DNA from: Lysobacter enzymogenes
GTDB lineage: Bacteria > Pseudomonadota > Gammaproteobacteria > Xanthomonadales > Xanthomonadaceae
Direction: 5' to 3'
Length of the DNA stretch: 64,000 nucleotides
Assembly: GCF_017355525.1 (NCBI RefSeq)
Contig: NZ_CP067395.1
Coordinates: forward strand, 4,433,001-4,497,000
Shown: positions 44,505 to 54,484 of the stretch, piece after piece
How the letters are laid out: the number at the start of each line of letters is the position of its first letter
Numbering within the stretch: the stretch's first letter is position 1
The notes under the pieces: model-generated
The model's input: only the letters and a program-made list of their open reading frames with translations
Told to the model about the DNA's origin: nothing
Database searches by the model: none
Program-made: the position numbers and the translations under genes

Positions 44505-46031
44505 TCACCAACGCAACGGCCGCTTCGCCAACGACGCCGCCAATCGCTCGTACAAGCCCCGCGCCTCGTCGACCGGCAAAAACCGGATCCGCAGCGGCGG
44601 CCCCAGCGCGCCGGCGCCGGCGGTGTCCAGCCACAGCGTCGCGGTCCCGCAACGGCGGTCCAGCGGCGAGCGGGTGATCTGCAAGGCCTGCAGCTTGTCG
44701 AGTTCGGCGAAACGCCAGTAGCGCCGCCACCAGCCTTCGCGCACCGCGATCAGTTCGGCGTCCATCGCATAGCCCATGCGCCGCGCGCGGCGCTGCGCCT
44801 TGAACGCCGCCCACGGCAGCCACAGCAGCGCCAGCAGGCTCCACAGGCCCAGTTGCCAGTACCCCGCGAACACCGCCAACAGCGTCCACGGCAGGTCGGG
44901 CAGGAACAGCCGCCACCACACGGCCTTCGGCAGCGCGCGCCATTGCAGCGCGTCCCAGCGCGCGTGCGGCAGCAGATGCGCGATGAGCCCGTCGCACACC
45001 TGCGGCGCGGCGATCGGCGCCAGTTCCTTCAGCGCGCGGCCGTCCTCGTGTTCGTTCGCGCCGACCGTATCCACCGCCAGCCGGCGCCGCCGCAGCAGGC
45101 GATGCAGCACGCCTTCCTCAAGCGTCCAGGCCTGGATGCGCCGGCGCGGCACGGTGGTGCGCCAGCGCGCGAGCAGGCCGCGCTCGGCGGTCAGCCGGCG
45201 GCCCTGTTCGCTGAGTTCGAAGCCGTAGTAGCGCATCAGCGCCAAGGTCATCGACAGGCCCTTGAGCGCGGCGGCGACGAAGACGATGCCGGCGACCGCC
45301 AGCAGCGCGTAACCCGCGGCATCGAGGTGGTAGCCCTCGACCCGGCCGAACAGCCAGCGCGCGCCGCTGCGCAGCACCCGCTCGGGCACGCGGCCGTTGA
45401 AATCGGGCACGGTCTGCATCGCCGCGGCCAGGCCCGCGCCGACCAGGATCAGGCCGCCGTTGGAGACCAGTCCAAGCCGCAGCACCTCGGCCGGCGACAG
45501 CCGCAGCAGGCTCTCGGCGCGGTCTTCCGCGGCCTGCGCGGGGTCGGCGCCGCGGCGCCGGACCAGGGTTTCCAGGGCCAGCGCGTCGGCCAGCTTGAGC
45601 ACCCGCATCTGCGCCTCGGGCTCCTTGCCGCCGGCCGATTCCAGGCGCACCTCGGCCACGCCGAACAGCCGGTGCAGCACGGTCTGGTGCAGGCCCACGT
45701 TCTGGATGCGCACGAACGGGATCACCCGCAGGCTGCGGTTGAGCAAGCCGCTGCGCACCACCAGGCCGTTGGCGCCGATGCCGTAGCGGTAGGTGAAGTA
45801 CTGCCACAGCGAGAACAGCACCAGCACGCCGATGCCGATCAGCGAGTACAGCTCGTTGCGGTCGCCGCGGCCGAGGAAGATCAGGATCAGCAGCGGCACG
45901 ACGTACTGGCGCAGGTGCTGGACCAGCACGAACAGCCACGACATCGGGTGCAGGCGGCGGTCGGCGACCGGTTCGCCGGCGGCGGCGAAACGCGCCGCGT
46001 CCGGGTCGCTGCCGTCGGCAGGCGCGCTCAT
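44505..46031 (-). CDS. Bacterial PH-domain membrane protein (YdbT-like)
   Basis: 508 residues from the ATG at 46031, which overlaps the previous stop (ATGA). Six hydrophobic helices, in three pairs, alternate with three bPH_2-type domains: YRYGIGANGLVVRSGLLNRS leads into RVIPFVRIQNVGLHQTVLHR; then LTAERGLLARWRTTVPRRRI; then LIAVREGWWRRYWRFAELDK. YdbS-YdbT pairs are found in many bacteria. They sit in the inner membrane, and their function is poorly defined; membrane-stress roles have been suggested for the family. Confidence 0.87.
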   Translation of the reverse strand: MSAPADGSDPDAARFAAAGEPVADRRLHPMSWLFVLVQHLRQYVVPLLILIFLGRGDRNELYSLIGIGVLVLFSLWQYFTYRYGIGANGLVVRSGLLNRSLRVIPFVRIQNVGLHQTVLHRLFGVAEVRLESAGGKEPEAQMRVLKLADALALETLVRRRGADPAQAAEDRAESLLRLSPAEVLRLGLVSNGGLILVGAGLAAAMQTVPDFNGRVPERVLRSGARWLFGRVEGYHLDAAGYALLAVAGIVFVAAALKGLSMTLALMRYYGFELSEQGRRLTAERGLLARWRTTVPRRRIQAWTLEEGVLHRLLRRRRLAVDTVGANEHEDGRALKELAPIAAPQVCDGLIAHLLPHARWDALQWRALPKAVWWRLFLPDLPWTLLAVFAGYWQLGLWSLLALLWLPWAAFKAQRRARRMGYAMDAELIAVREGWWRRYWRFAELDKLQALQITRSPLDRRCGTATLWLDTAGAGALGPPLRIRFLPVDEARGLYERLAASLAKRPLRW

Positions 46032-46693
46032 CGGGCCTCGTCGTCTTCGAGGTCGAGCTGGCGGCCCAGGCGTTCGCGCAGGCGTTGGGCGTCGCCGGCG
46101 TCGAGGTGGTCGATGGCGACCGAGCTGTGGCGGGTGCCGGCGGTGTGCACCACCAGCGTCGCCAGCCGGCGCATGCGTTGCAGCGGGCCGTGTTTGAGGT
46201 CGAGGTGCTGGACCCGGGTCAGCGGCACGATGGTCTCGCGCTGCCAGGCCACGCCGCGGCGCACCGCGAAGCCGTGCGCGTCGAGCCGCCACAGGGTATT
46301 GCGGTAGCGGCGAAAGCCGATCCACATGCCGATGCCGGCGCCGAACAGCGCGCCGGCCAGGCCGCTGCCGACCGCGCCGTGGCGGCCGAAGGTCAGCACG
46401 CCGACGATCAATGCGGCGATCGCGAACACCACCGCCAGCGACAGGCTGATGTCGATCGTGCACAGCGGGATCGCGCGCGCGGGCAGGCGTTGCCAGCCGT
46501 GCTGCGGCGCCGGCAGGTCGCTGCCGTCGGCGCGGCGCGCTTGCTCCGGCGCGGGCGGCGTCTGCGGCGATGGCGCGGCGGCCTCGCGCTCGACGGCCTC
46601 CGCCGCGGCCTGCGGCTGCGTTTCGCCCGTCTGCGCGCCGGCGTCGGCGGGCGCGGGGCGTTCGGAATCGGAGCCGGGCGGTGTGGGCGTCAT
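46028..46693 (-). CDS. Bacterial PH-domain membrane protein (YdbS-like)
   Basis: 221 residues. A disordered Pro/Ala/Glu-rich start of about 65 residues precedes two membrane helices (ISLSLAVVFAIAALIVGVLT; the second ending GIGMWIGF). One bPH_2 domain follows (YRNTLWRLDAHGFAVRRGVA, IVPLTRVQHLDLKHGPLQRM). It overlaps the start of the longer partner by 4 bp. A two-protein membrane complex is inferred from this conserved pairing. Confidence 0.87.
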   Translation of the reverse strand: MTPTPPGSDSERPAPADAGAQTGETQPQAAAEAVEREAAAPSPQTPPAPEQARRADGSDLPAPQHGWQRLPARAIPLCTIDISLSLAVVFAIAALIVGVLTFGRHGAVGSGLAGALFGAGIGMWIGFRRYRNTLWRLDAHGFAVRRGVAWQRETIVPLTRVQHLDLKHGPLQRMRRLATLVVHTAGTRHSSVAIDHLDAGDAQRLRERLGRQLDLEDDEAR

Positions 46694-46852
46694 CGTGCGG
46701 ACGTCATCGTGCTCAAAGGCGAGGTTCTTCCGCAGTGTAGCGGGGCGGCCGCGCGCGCGGCGCCGATGCAGCGGTTTGCCGAAACGGCCGCATCGCCGCG
46801 ACCCGCGAGCGTCGCGATGCAGGCGCCGCGATGCGGGCGATGCCGCCGCGGC

Positions 46853-47800
46853 TCAGCGCCGGTCCGTCTCGATCGAACGATAAGGATTGTCGCGGCCGTC
46901 GCCGGACGGCCGCAGGGTGTAGCGCTTGTACGTCCACTGGTACTGCGCCGGATCGCGCCGGGCGATGCGCTCCACCGCCTGGTTCAGCGCGGCGCAGGCC
47001 AGCGCCGGGTCGGCGTCGGCGATGCCCGCGGGCGCCGCTTCGATGCGCAGGGCGAAGCCGGGGCCGTCGGGGTGCTGGTCGATGCGCTCGCAATAGCAGA
47101 ACAGCACCGGCGCGCCGGTGCGTTCGGCGAGCCGGCCGAGCAGGGTCATGGTCAGCGCCTGGACGCCGAAGAACGGCGCGAACTCGCCGTCGCCGGCCTT
47201 GGGCTGCTGGTCCGGCAGGATCCCGACCACGCCGCCGGCGTTGAGCCGCTTCCACAACTGGCGCACCGCGGCGCCTTCGGCGCGCACCTGGGTCACGCGT
47301 TCGGCGTCGGTATCGGCCCGCACCAGGTTCAGGAACGCCTCGCCGACCGGCGATTCCGGCGGCTTGTACAGGATCGCCAGCGGCGTGCGCATCGCCAGCC
47401 ACTGGTTCAGCAGCTCCCAGTTGCCGTAGTGCGGGGCGGCCACGATCAGGCCCTTGCCGGCGGCCAGGGCGGCGTCGAACAGCTCGGTGCCGTGCTGCTC
47501 GCGCAGCAGGCCCAGGTTCTCGCCGTGCGGGCGGGTCCACAGGCGCAGGGTCTCGACCGCCTGGCGCGCGGTGGTGCGCATGACCGCCTGCTGCCACTGC
47601 TCGCGCTGCGCCGGCAGCAGCTCGGGGTAGGCCAGGCCGAGGTTGACCCGGACCACCCGCGCCTCGCGCGCGTCGCGGCGTTGCCAGACCGCGGCGATGG
47701 CGTCGCCCAGGCGCCGCTGCCACGACCCCGGCAGGCGGCCGATCAGGCTGGCGAAGAAGTACAGGACACGGGCGGCGGCGCGGGCGCTGGCGGGGCTCAT
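46853..47800 (-). CDS. Lysophospholipid/lipid A acyltransferase (LpxL/HtrB-like)
   Basis: 315 residues from the ATG at 47800. The HxxxxE acyltransferase motif is in IVAAPHYGNWELLNQWL. An N-terminal hydrophobic segment (RVLYFFASLIGRLPGSWQRR) should anchor it to the inner membrane. KPPESPVGEAFLNLVRAD, VGILPDQQPKAGDGEFAPFF and the C-terminal QYQWTYKRY are family marks of lipid A secondary acyltransferases (lauroyl or myristoyl). Which position and chain length it uses is not visible. It is divergent from dtd. Confidence 0.92.
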   Translation of the reverse strand: MSPASARAAARVLYFFASLIGRLPGSWQRRLGDAIAAVWQRRDAREARVVRVNLGLAYPELLPAQREQWQQAVMRTTARQAVETLRLWTRPHGENLGLLREQHGTELFDAALAAGKGLIVAAPHYGNWELLNQWLAMRTPLAILYKPPESPVGEAFLNLVRADTDAERVTQVRAEGAAVRQLWKRLNAGGVVGILPDQQPKAGDGEFAPFFGVQALTMTLLGRLAERTGAPVLFCYCERIDQHPDGPGFALRIEAAPAGIADADPALACAALNQAVERIARRDPAQYQWTYKRYTLRPSGDGRDNPYRSIETDRR

Positions 47801-47930
47801 GCCGGCGAGTGTAGCCGCCGCGGCTGCGGCGCCGGCCCGTCGCGGCCGTCGCGCAGGCCGGCGAAGCGCGCCATAGCCGGCGCGTTGCCGGCAGTACACT
47901 GGCGATCCCTGAATTTCGAAGCGGTGCGCG

Positions 47931-48371
47931 ATGCTCAGCCTGATCCAGCGGGTGACCGAGGCGCGGGTCACGGTCGACGGCGAAACGGTCGGGGCGATCG
48001 GCCCCGGGCTGCTGGCCCTGGTCGGGATCGAGCCCGGCGACGGCGAGGCGCAGATCGCGCGGATGGCCGAACGGCTGCTCGGATACCGTGTATTCGCCGA
48101 TGAGGCCGGCCGCATGAACCGCGGCCTGGCCGACACCGGCGGCGGGCTGTTGCTGGTCAGCCAATTCACCTTGGCGGCCGACACCGCCAGCGGCATGCGT
48201 CCGGGCTTCAGCACCGCGGCCGCGCCGGCGCTGGCTGAACCGCTATTCAACCGTTTGGTCGAAACCTGCCGGCAACGGCATACGGGAGGACTGGAAACCG
48301 GCCGGTTCGGCGCCCATATGGTCGTCAGCCTGGTCAACGACGGCCCGGTCACCTTCCTGCTCCGGTCCTGA
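47931..48371 (+). CDS. dtd: D-aminoacyl-tRNA deacylase
   Basis: 146 residues from the ATG at 47931. The enzyme hydrolyses D-amino acids mischarged on tRNA, and also glycine on tRNA-Ala. Both signatures are present: LLVSQFTLAADT and the Gly-cisPro loop VNDGPVTFLLRS. A TACACT -10-like hexamer lies at 47895-47900. rpoD follows 96 bp later with its own promoter-like sequence. Confidence 0.96.
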   Translation: MLSLIQRVTEARVTVDGETVGAIGPGLLALVGIEPGDGEAQIARMAERLLGYRVFADEAGRMNRGLADTGGGLLLVSQFTLAADTASGMRPGFSTAAAPALAEPLFNRLVETCRQRHTGGLETGRFGAHMVVSLVNDGPVTFLLRS

Positions 48372-48421
48372 TCCAGCGTCGTCCCCCGTGGCCCAGCCCG
48401 GGCCGCGACCGCCGGACCTGC

Positions 48422-48427
48422 TATACT
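48422..48427 (+). promoter_or_regulatory. Candidate -10 element of rpoD
   Basis: TATACT, one mismatch from TATAAT, 40 bp before the rpoD ATG. No good -35 hexamer is found at the usual distance, so the assignment rests on the -10 match and its position in the dtd-rpoD gap. Confidence 0.45.
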
Positions 48428-48467
48428 GGAGCGTTCCCCTACCCTCATTAGCGCGGTGGCGCAGCCC

Positions 48468-50336
<1,869 letters not shown>

Positions 50337-50359
50337 TCCGTTAGGTCGCGCAACGTACA

Positions 50360-50395
50360 CGCAACAGGCCCCGCTCGCGGGGCCTGTTGCGTTTT
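50360..50395 (+). terminator. Terminator of rpoD
   Basis: A 13-bp stem (CGCAACAGGCCCC / GGGGCCTGTTGCG) with loop GCTCGC and a TTTT tail begins 24 bp after the rpoD stop codon. Confidence 0.92.
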
Positions 50396-50586
50396 GGCAC
50401 CGGCCCCTAGGCCGGCATATGCATTCGAAATGCATGGCTGACGCATGCGCGGTGCCGATAGCGCCGCCGACGCATCGATGGCGCCGCGGCGCAGGTGCCG
50501 CTGCGCAGCGTTCGCGCTAGGCTGGGCGCCGATATCCGTGCGCGGCGCTGCGGCGCCCGCTTGCGAACGGCCGCGGAGGCGAGCGA

Positions 50587-51060
50587 ATGGAGTCGAACAA
50601 CCCGTACGAAGCGCCGGCGAGCTTCGCCGTCGACGCGCAGCGCGACACGACCCGCCCCTTGTTCCGCACTGGCGCGATCTACATCGCGACCTTCATGGGC
50701 TCGACCCTGGCCGGCGGCTGGGTGCTGGCGATGAACCACGAGGCGCTGGGCCAGCCCGGGTTGGCGCGCAAGGCGCGCTGGTCGGGCCTGGTCGCCTCGC
50801 TCGCGCTGATGGCGCTGTCGTTTCTGCTGCCCTGGCAGATCCCCGGCGTCGCCTATCTGGTTCCGCAATTGCTGGCGGTCAGCCAGTGGCTGAAGAAAAC
50901 GCCGCAAGGCGACGCGATCGCCGTGCGCCTCGCGGCCGGCCTGCCGATGCGCTCGAACTGGGCCGCGGCCGGCATCGGCTTGCTGTGCGGGCTGGCTCAG
51001 CTGGCGGCGCTCGGGCTCATCGCGCTGACGGCGATCTACGGGTTCGGCGTGGAGCTCTGA
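50587..51060 (+). CDS. Small membrane protein, paralog 1 of 2
   Basis: 157 residues from the ATG at 50587. A short cytosolic start (MESNNPYEAPASF) is followed by three or four hydrophobic segments (YIATFMGSTLAGGWVLAMNH, GLVASLALMALSFLLPW, and AAGIGLLCGLAQLAALGLIA at the end). RLAAGLPMRSNWAAAG is shared in pattern with the next gene. The NPYEAP start is common in small bacterial membrane proteins of unknown function. The genes are 49 bp apart and probably cotranscribed. Confidence 0.75.
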   Translation: MESNNPYEAPASFAVDAQRDTTRPLFRTGAIYIATFMGSTLAGGWVLAMNHEALGQPGLARKARWSGLVASLALMALSFLLPWQIPGVAYLVPQLLAVSQWLKKTPQGDAIAVRLAAGLPMRSNWAAAGIGLLCGLAQLAALGLIALTAIYGFGVEL

Positions 51061-51109
51061 CGCCGCTGCGTGGCGCCGCCGCGCCGGTATCGCTCGGGGA
51101 GGAAGCGGG

Positions 51110-51601
51110 ATGGACGAGGAAAATCTCTGGGTCGCACCGAAGGCCGCCGTCGGCGCCGATACGCGCGACAGGCCGTGGTTCGGCTTGCGCGCGCTGCTGT
51201 GGGGCAGCGTGTTCGGCACCGTGGCGGCCGGCTTGCTGATGATGGCGCTGAACTACCGCGCGCAAGGCCGGCGCAGCTTGTTCGGGTTCGTCGCCGGCGC
51301 GGCGGTGCTGTTCGTCGTGCCGGCGCTGGGCTGCGGCGTCGTCTATTTGCTGGTCACCTCGGACGAACGCTCGCCCGTTGCGCAGGCGCTGGTCGCGCTC
51401 GGCTGCATCGCGGCGCAGCCGCTGGCGACGATCGTGCTGCTGGGCAACTCGCATCGCCGCGCGATCGCCGAGCGCCTGCGCGACGGCCTGCCGATGCGGC
51501 CGGCCGCGCACGCCGCGCTGGTGGTGGCTGCGGTGTGGTCGCTGCCGGCGGCGCTGGCGCTGTTTTTCGCGGCGCTGCCGAGCTTTTTCGTGGTGGGCTG
51601 A
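51110..51601 (+). CDS. Small membrane protein, paralog 2 of 2
   Basis: 163 residues from the ATG at 51110 with GAGGAAGCGGG upstream. It has four hydrophobic segments (LLWGSVFGTVAAGLLMMALN, FVAGAAVLFVVPALGCGVVY, and others). RLRDGLPMRPAAHAALVVAA matches the RLAAGLPMR region of the preceding gene, and MNYRAQG matches MNHEALG, so the two are diverged duplicates. Function unknown. Confidence 0.73.
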   Translation: MDEENLWVAPKAAVGADTRDRPWFGLRALLWGSVFGTVAAGLLMMALNYRAQGRRSLFGFVAGAAVLFVVPALGCGVVYLLVTSDERSPVAQALVALGCIAAQPLATIVLLGNSHRRAIAERLRDGLPMRPAAHAALVVAAVWSLPAALALFFAALPSFFVVG

Positions 51602-51633
51602 GCGTCCGCGCCGAGCCGCGCGGCCGCGGCGCC

Positions 51634-51999
51634 TCAGCCGTAGAAGAACTGTTCGTGCACGATCTTGCCGTCGCGGACCTTGTACACCGCGACTTCGGCC
51701 ATCGGCATGCGGCCCATGCTCTTGTAGGTCGCATCGATGCCCATCGCCAGAGTGAACCAGTCGCCGCCGACGACCGGGTCGCTGCACCAGCTGTCGTGGA
51801 TCTCGACCACGTCGTCCATGAACTTGCGGCCTTTCTCGCGGATCGCATCGAGACCTTCGACATTGCCGAGCGGCCCGTCCTGATTGCCGGCGGCTTCGAT
51901 GCTGACCGCATCGTCGGCATAAAGCTCGTCCTGGATCTGCTCGTGCTTGCCGGCGCGGCACAGCTCGACGTAGCGGTTGGCGATCTGCTGGATGTCCAT
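51634..51999 (-). CDS. SnoaL-like/NTF2-fold protein
   Basis: 121 residues from the ATG at 51999. The pattern is that of the SnoaL-like family: NRYVELCRAGKHEQIQDELY, then YADDAVSIEA, GLDAIREKGRKFMDD, and the strand-rich end VAVYKVRDGKIVHEQFFYG. These cone-shaped proteins include isomerases, hydratases and ligand-binding proteins, so the reaction cannot be assigned. A REP-like hairpin lies 136 bp upstream of its start. Confidence 0.83.
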   Translation of the reverse strand: MDIQQIANRYVELCRAGKHEQIQDELYADDAVSIEAAGNQDGPLGNVEGLDAIREKGRKFMDDVVEIHDSWCSDPVVGGDWFTLAMGIDATYKSMGRMPMAEVAVYKVRDGKIVHEQFFYG

Positions 52000-52134
52000 G
52001 ACAGCGCTCCGGGAAAAGGAGCGGCCAGCATAGGCGGGCGGATGTTGCGCGGCCGCGTACGTCTGTCAGCCACGCGGGATGACGCGAGGCGCTCCCGACG
52101 AGCGGCACATGAATGCGCGAAGCTCCGGGCGCCT

Positions 52135-52235
52135 CCTGTAGGAGCGGCGCGAGCCGCGACCGCGACAACGCAACCGCTTCGAAACTATCGGCGTAGTTGC
52201 GTTGTCGCGGTCGCGGCTCGCGCCGCTCCTACAGG
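52135..52235. repeat. Perfect 40-bp REP-like inverted repeat
   Basis: The 40-bp arms 52135-52174 and 52196-52235 are exactly complementary, with a 21-bp loop. They belong to the TGTAGGAGCGGCGCGAGCC family. The structure ends 12 bp after the stop codon of the isomerase gene, the last gene of the mannose operon. It probably protects or ends that transcript. Confidence 0.93.
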
Positions 52236-52247
52236 GGAGTCACGGGC

Positions 52248-53462
52248 TTACGCGCCGCGCAGCCAGCGGATCACTTCGTAGCACGCGCCCATCGTGTGGT
52301 AATCGGTCTTGCCGGCCGGGCTTTTCTCGTCGGAATACTTGCCGTTGCGGCGGTCGAGAATGCGGTACCACGCGCCGTAGCGATGGTCGACCATGTGCTG
52401 CCACGCATACGCCCACAGCTTGTCGTACCACTGCCAGTACAGGTTCTCGCCGGTGCGCACGGCCAGCATCGCCGCGGTCGCCAGCGATTCGGCCTGGACC
52501 CAGAAGTACTTGTCGTCGTCGCAGATCGAGCCGTCGGGCGCGAAGCCGTAGGCGAGGCCGCCGAACTCGTCGTCCCACGAACGCGCGACCGCGGTGTCGA
52601 ACAAATGGCGCGCGGTCGGGATCAGCCACGCCGGCGCGTCGCCGCGCGCGGTCAGGTGGCGGTCGAGGATCAGCAGCAGCTTGGCCCACTCGGTCTGGTG
52701 GCCGGGCTGGAAGCCCCAAGGCCGGAACAGGTGCTTGGGATCGTCGCGGTGGTAATCCCAGTCGATGTTCCAGTCGCGGTCGTAGTGTTCCCACACCAGG
52801 CCATCGGCCTGCGCCGCCTGGCGCTGGGTCATGTTCTGCGCCAAGGTCAGCGCGCGATCGAGGTAGCGCGCATCGTTCGATGCCTCGTACGCCGCCAGCA
52901 TCGCCTCGCACATGTGCATGTTGGCGTTCTGGCCGCGATAGCCGGTGAAGTTCCAGTCGGCATCGGCTTCGTCGCGGTACAGGCCGAACTCGGGCTCCCA
53001 GAAGCGCGCTTCCAGCAGGTCCCAGGTTTCGTCCATCCACGCCGCAGCCTCGGCGATGCCGGCCTTGACCCCGCACGAATACGCCAGCAACACGAACGCC
53101 ACGCCGTAGCAGTGGTTCATGCGGTCTTCCGGCCGGCCGTCGCGGATCGTCCAGGCGTAGCCGCCGGTCTGCGGGTTGCGATGGGCTTCGCGCAGATAGC
53201 GCAGGCCATGGCGCGCGCGTTCGCGGTAGTCGTCGCGGCCGAATTCCACCGCCGCCATCGCATAGTTGAAGACGAAGCGGGTCGAGCTGACCAAGTGCCG
53301 GTGCGAGGCGTCGTACACCGAGCCGTCGTCGCGGAAGTAGTGGAAGAAGCCGCCGTCCGCGTCCAGCGCGACCGGATCGTAGAACGCCATCGTGTCGCGG
53401 ATGTGCGCCAGCAGCGCGTCGGGCTCGCGGAAATTCGGCAGCGGGTGCGACGGGAGGTTCAT
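52248..53462 (-). CDS. AGE-family sugar epimerase/isomerase, probable D-mannose isomerase
   Basis: 404 residues from the ATG at 53462, overlapping the kinase stop by 4 bp (ATGA). The (alpha/alpha)6 barrel family is shown by GGFFHYFRDDGSVYDASHRH, TRFVFNYAMAA, RGQNANMHMCEAMLAAYEAS, FRPWGFQPGHQTEWAKLLLI and DDDKYFWVQAESLATAAML. The family includes N-acylglucosamine 2-epimerase, cellobiose epimerase and mannose (YihS-like) isomerase. With a fructokinase-like gene and a GH92 mannosidase in the same locus, mannose-to-fructose isomerisation is the best reading. It is the last gene of the operon. Confidence 0.87.
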   Translation of the reverse strand: MNLPSHPLPNFREPDALLAHIRDTMAFYDPVALDADGGFFHYFRDDGSVYDASHRHLVSSTRFVFNYAMAAVEFGRDDYRERARHGLRYLREAHRNPQTGGYAWTIRDGRPEDRMNHCYGVAFVLLAYSCGVKAGIAEAAAWMDETWDLLEARFWEPEFGLYRDEADADWNFTGYRGQNANMHMCEAMLAAYEASNDARYLDRALTLAQNMTQRQAAQADGLVWEHYDRDWNIDWDYHRDDPKHLFRPWGFQPGHQTEWAKLLLILDRHLTARGDAPAWLIPTARHLFDTAVARSWDDEFGGLAYGFAPDGSICDDDKYFWVQAESLATAAMLAVRTGENLYWQWYDKLWAYAWQHMVDHRYGAWYRILDRRNGKYSDEKSPAGKTDYHTMGACYEVIRWLRGA

Positions 53463-54484
53463 GCTTGTTCCTGCATCAGTCGTTCGACATCGGCGGCGCT
53501 GGGCATGGCCGCGAACGCGCCGTGACGGGTGGTGGCCAGCGCGCCGACGGCGGCGGCGTAACGCAGCGCCTCGATAAGTTCGTCTTCGCGCTGGAGGAAG
53601 TCGTTGAAATTGGCCGCGCTCACGCCGAGCGCGACCAGCCGGCGCAGCAGGCCGCCGACGAAGGCGTCGCCGGCGCCGGTGGTGTCGCTCGGCGAGACCT
53701 TGAAGGTCGCGGCGGTGCCGCTGCGGGTGCGGGTGAACCAGCGGATCGGGGTCGCGCCGTCGGTGATCAGCACGCAGGTCGCGTAGCCGTGCCACAGCCG
53801 CTGCAACGCGGCTTCCTCGCCGCCGAGGTGGCGGGCGAGGAACTCGAACTCGCTGCCGCACAGCTTGATCAGGTCGGCTTCCAGCAGCGCCGCCAGCAGC
53901 CGCGGCGCCGGGTCGAAGCCGGCCGGCCACAGCGACGGGCGCAGGTTCATGTCCATGCTGACCAGCGCGCCGGCCAGGCGCGCGCGGCGCATGCCGGCCA
54001 GCGTCGCAGCGGCGATGGCTTCCTCGGTGAGGCTGTTCGAGCACACGTGGAACACGCCGGCGTCGGCGAAGCCGTCGGCGCGGAAATCGCCGTCGCGGAA
54101 CAGCAGGTCGGCCGCGGGCGGGCGGTAGAAGCTGAAACTGCGTTCGCCGTCGCCGTCGAGCGAAACGAAGGCCAGCGCGGTTTTGGCTTCGCTGGTGCGG
54201 CGCACGTCGCGCGTGTCCACGCCATAGCCGTTGAGCTGTTCGGCGATGAAGTCGCCGAACATGTCCTGGCCGAGCATGCCGACGAAGCGCGCATGCGCGC
54301 CGAGCCGCGCCGCGGCGACCGCGACGTTGGCCGGCGCGCCGCCGGCGTATTCGACGAAATGGCGCGGCTCGCCGGCGCTGCTGGCCGGACGGGCGAGGAA
54401 ATCGATCAAGGCTTCGCCGAAGCAGACGATCGCGGCGTTCGCGCCGCTGGCGCTGGCGCCGGGCGAAGGGGGTACGGCGGACAT
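53459..54484 (-). CDS. PfkB-family carbohydrate kinase, probable fructokinase
   Basis: 341 residues from the ATG at 54484, which shares a base with the transporter stop codon (TGATG). Ribokinase-family motifs are AIVCFGEALIDFLARP, the substrate loop YAGGAPANVAVAAARLGAHA, and the anion hole/catalytic Asp in PSDTTGAGDAFVGGLL. Fructokinases of this family phosphorylate fructose to fructose-6-phosphate. That fits directly after mannose-to-fructose isomerisation. The sugar is inferred from context. Confidence 0.88.
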   Translation of the reverse strand: MSAVPPSPGASASGANAAIVCFGEALIDFLARPASSAGEPRHFVEYAGGAPANVAVAAARLGAHARFVGMLGQDMFGDFIAEQLNGYGVDTRDVRRTSEAKTALAFVSLDGDGERSFSFYRPPAADLLFRDGDFRADGFADAGVFHVCSNSLTEEAIAAATLAGMRRARLAGALVSMDMNLRPSLWPAGFDPAPRLLAALLEADLIKLCGSEFEFLARHLGGEEAALQRLWHGYATCVLITDGATPIRWFTRTRSGTAATFKVSPSDTTGAGDAFVGGLLRRLVALGVSAANFNDFLQREDELIEALRYAAAVGALATTRHGAFAAMPSAADVERLMQEQA

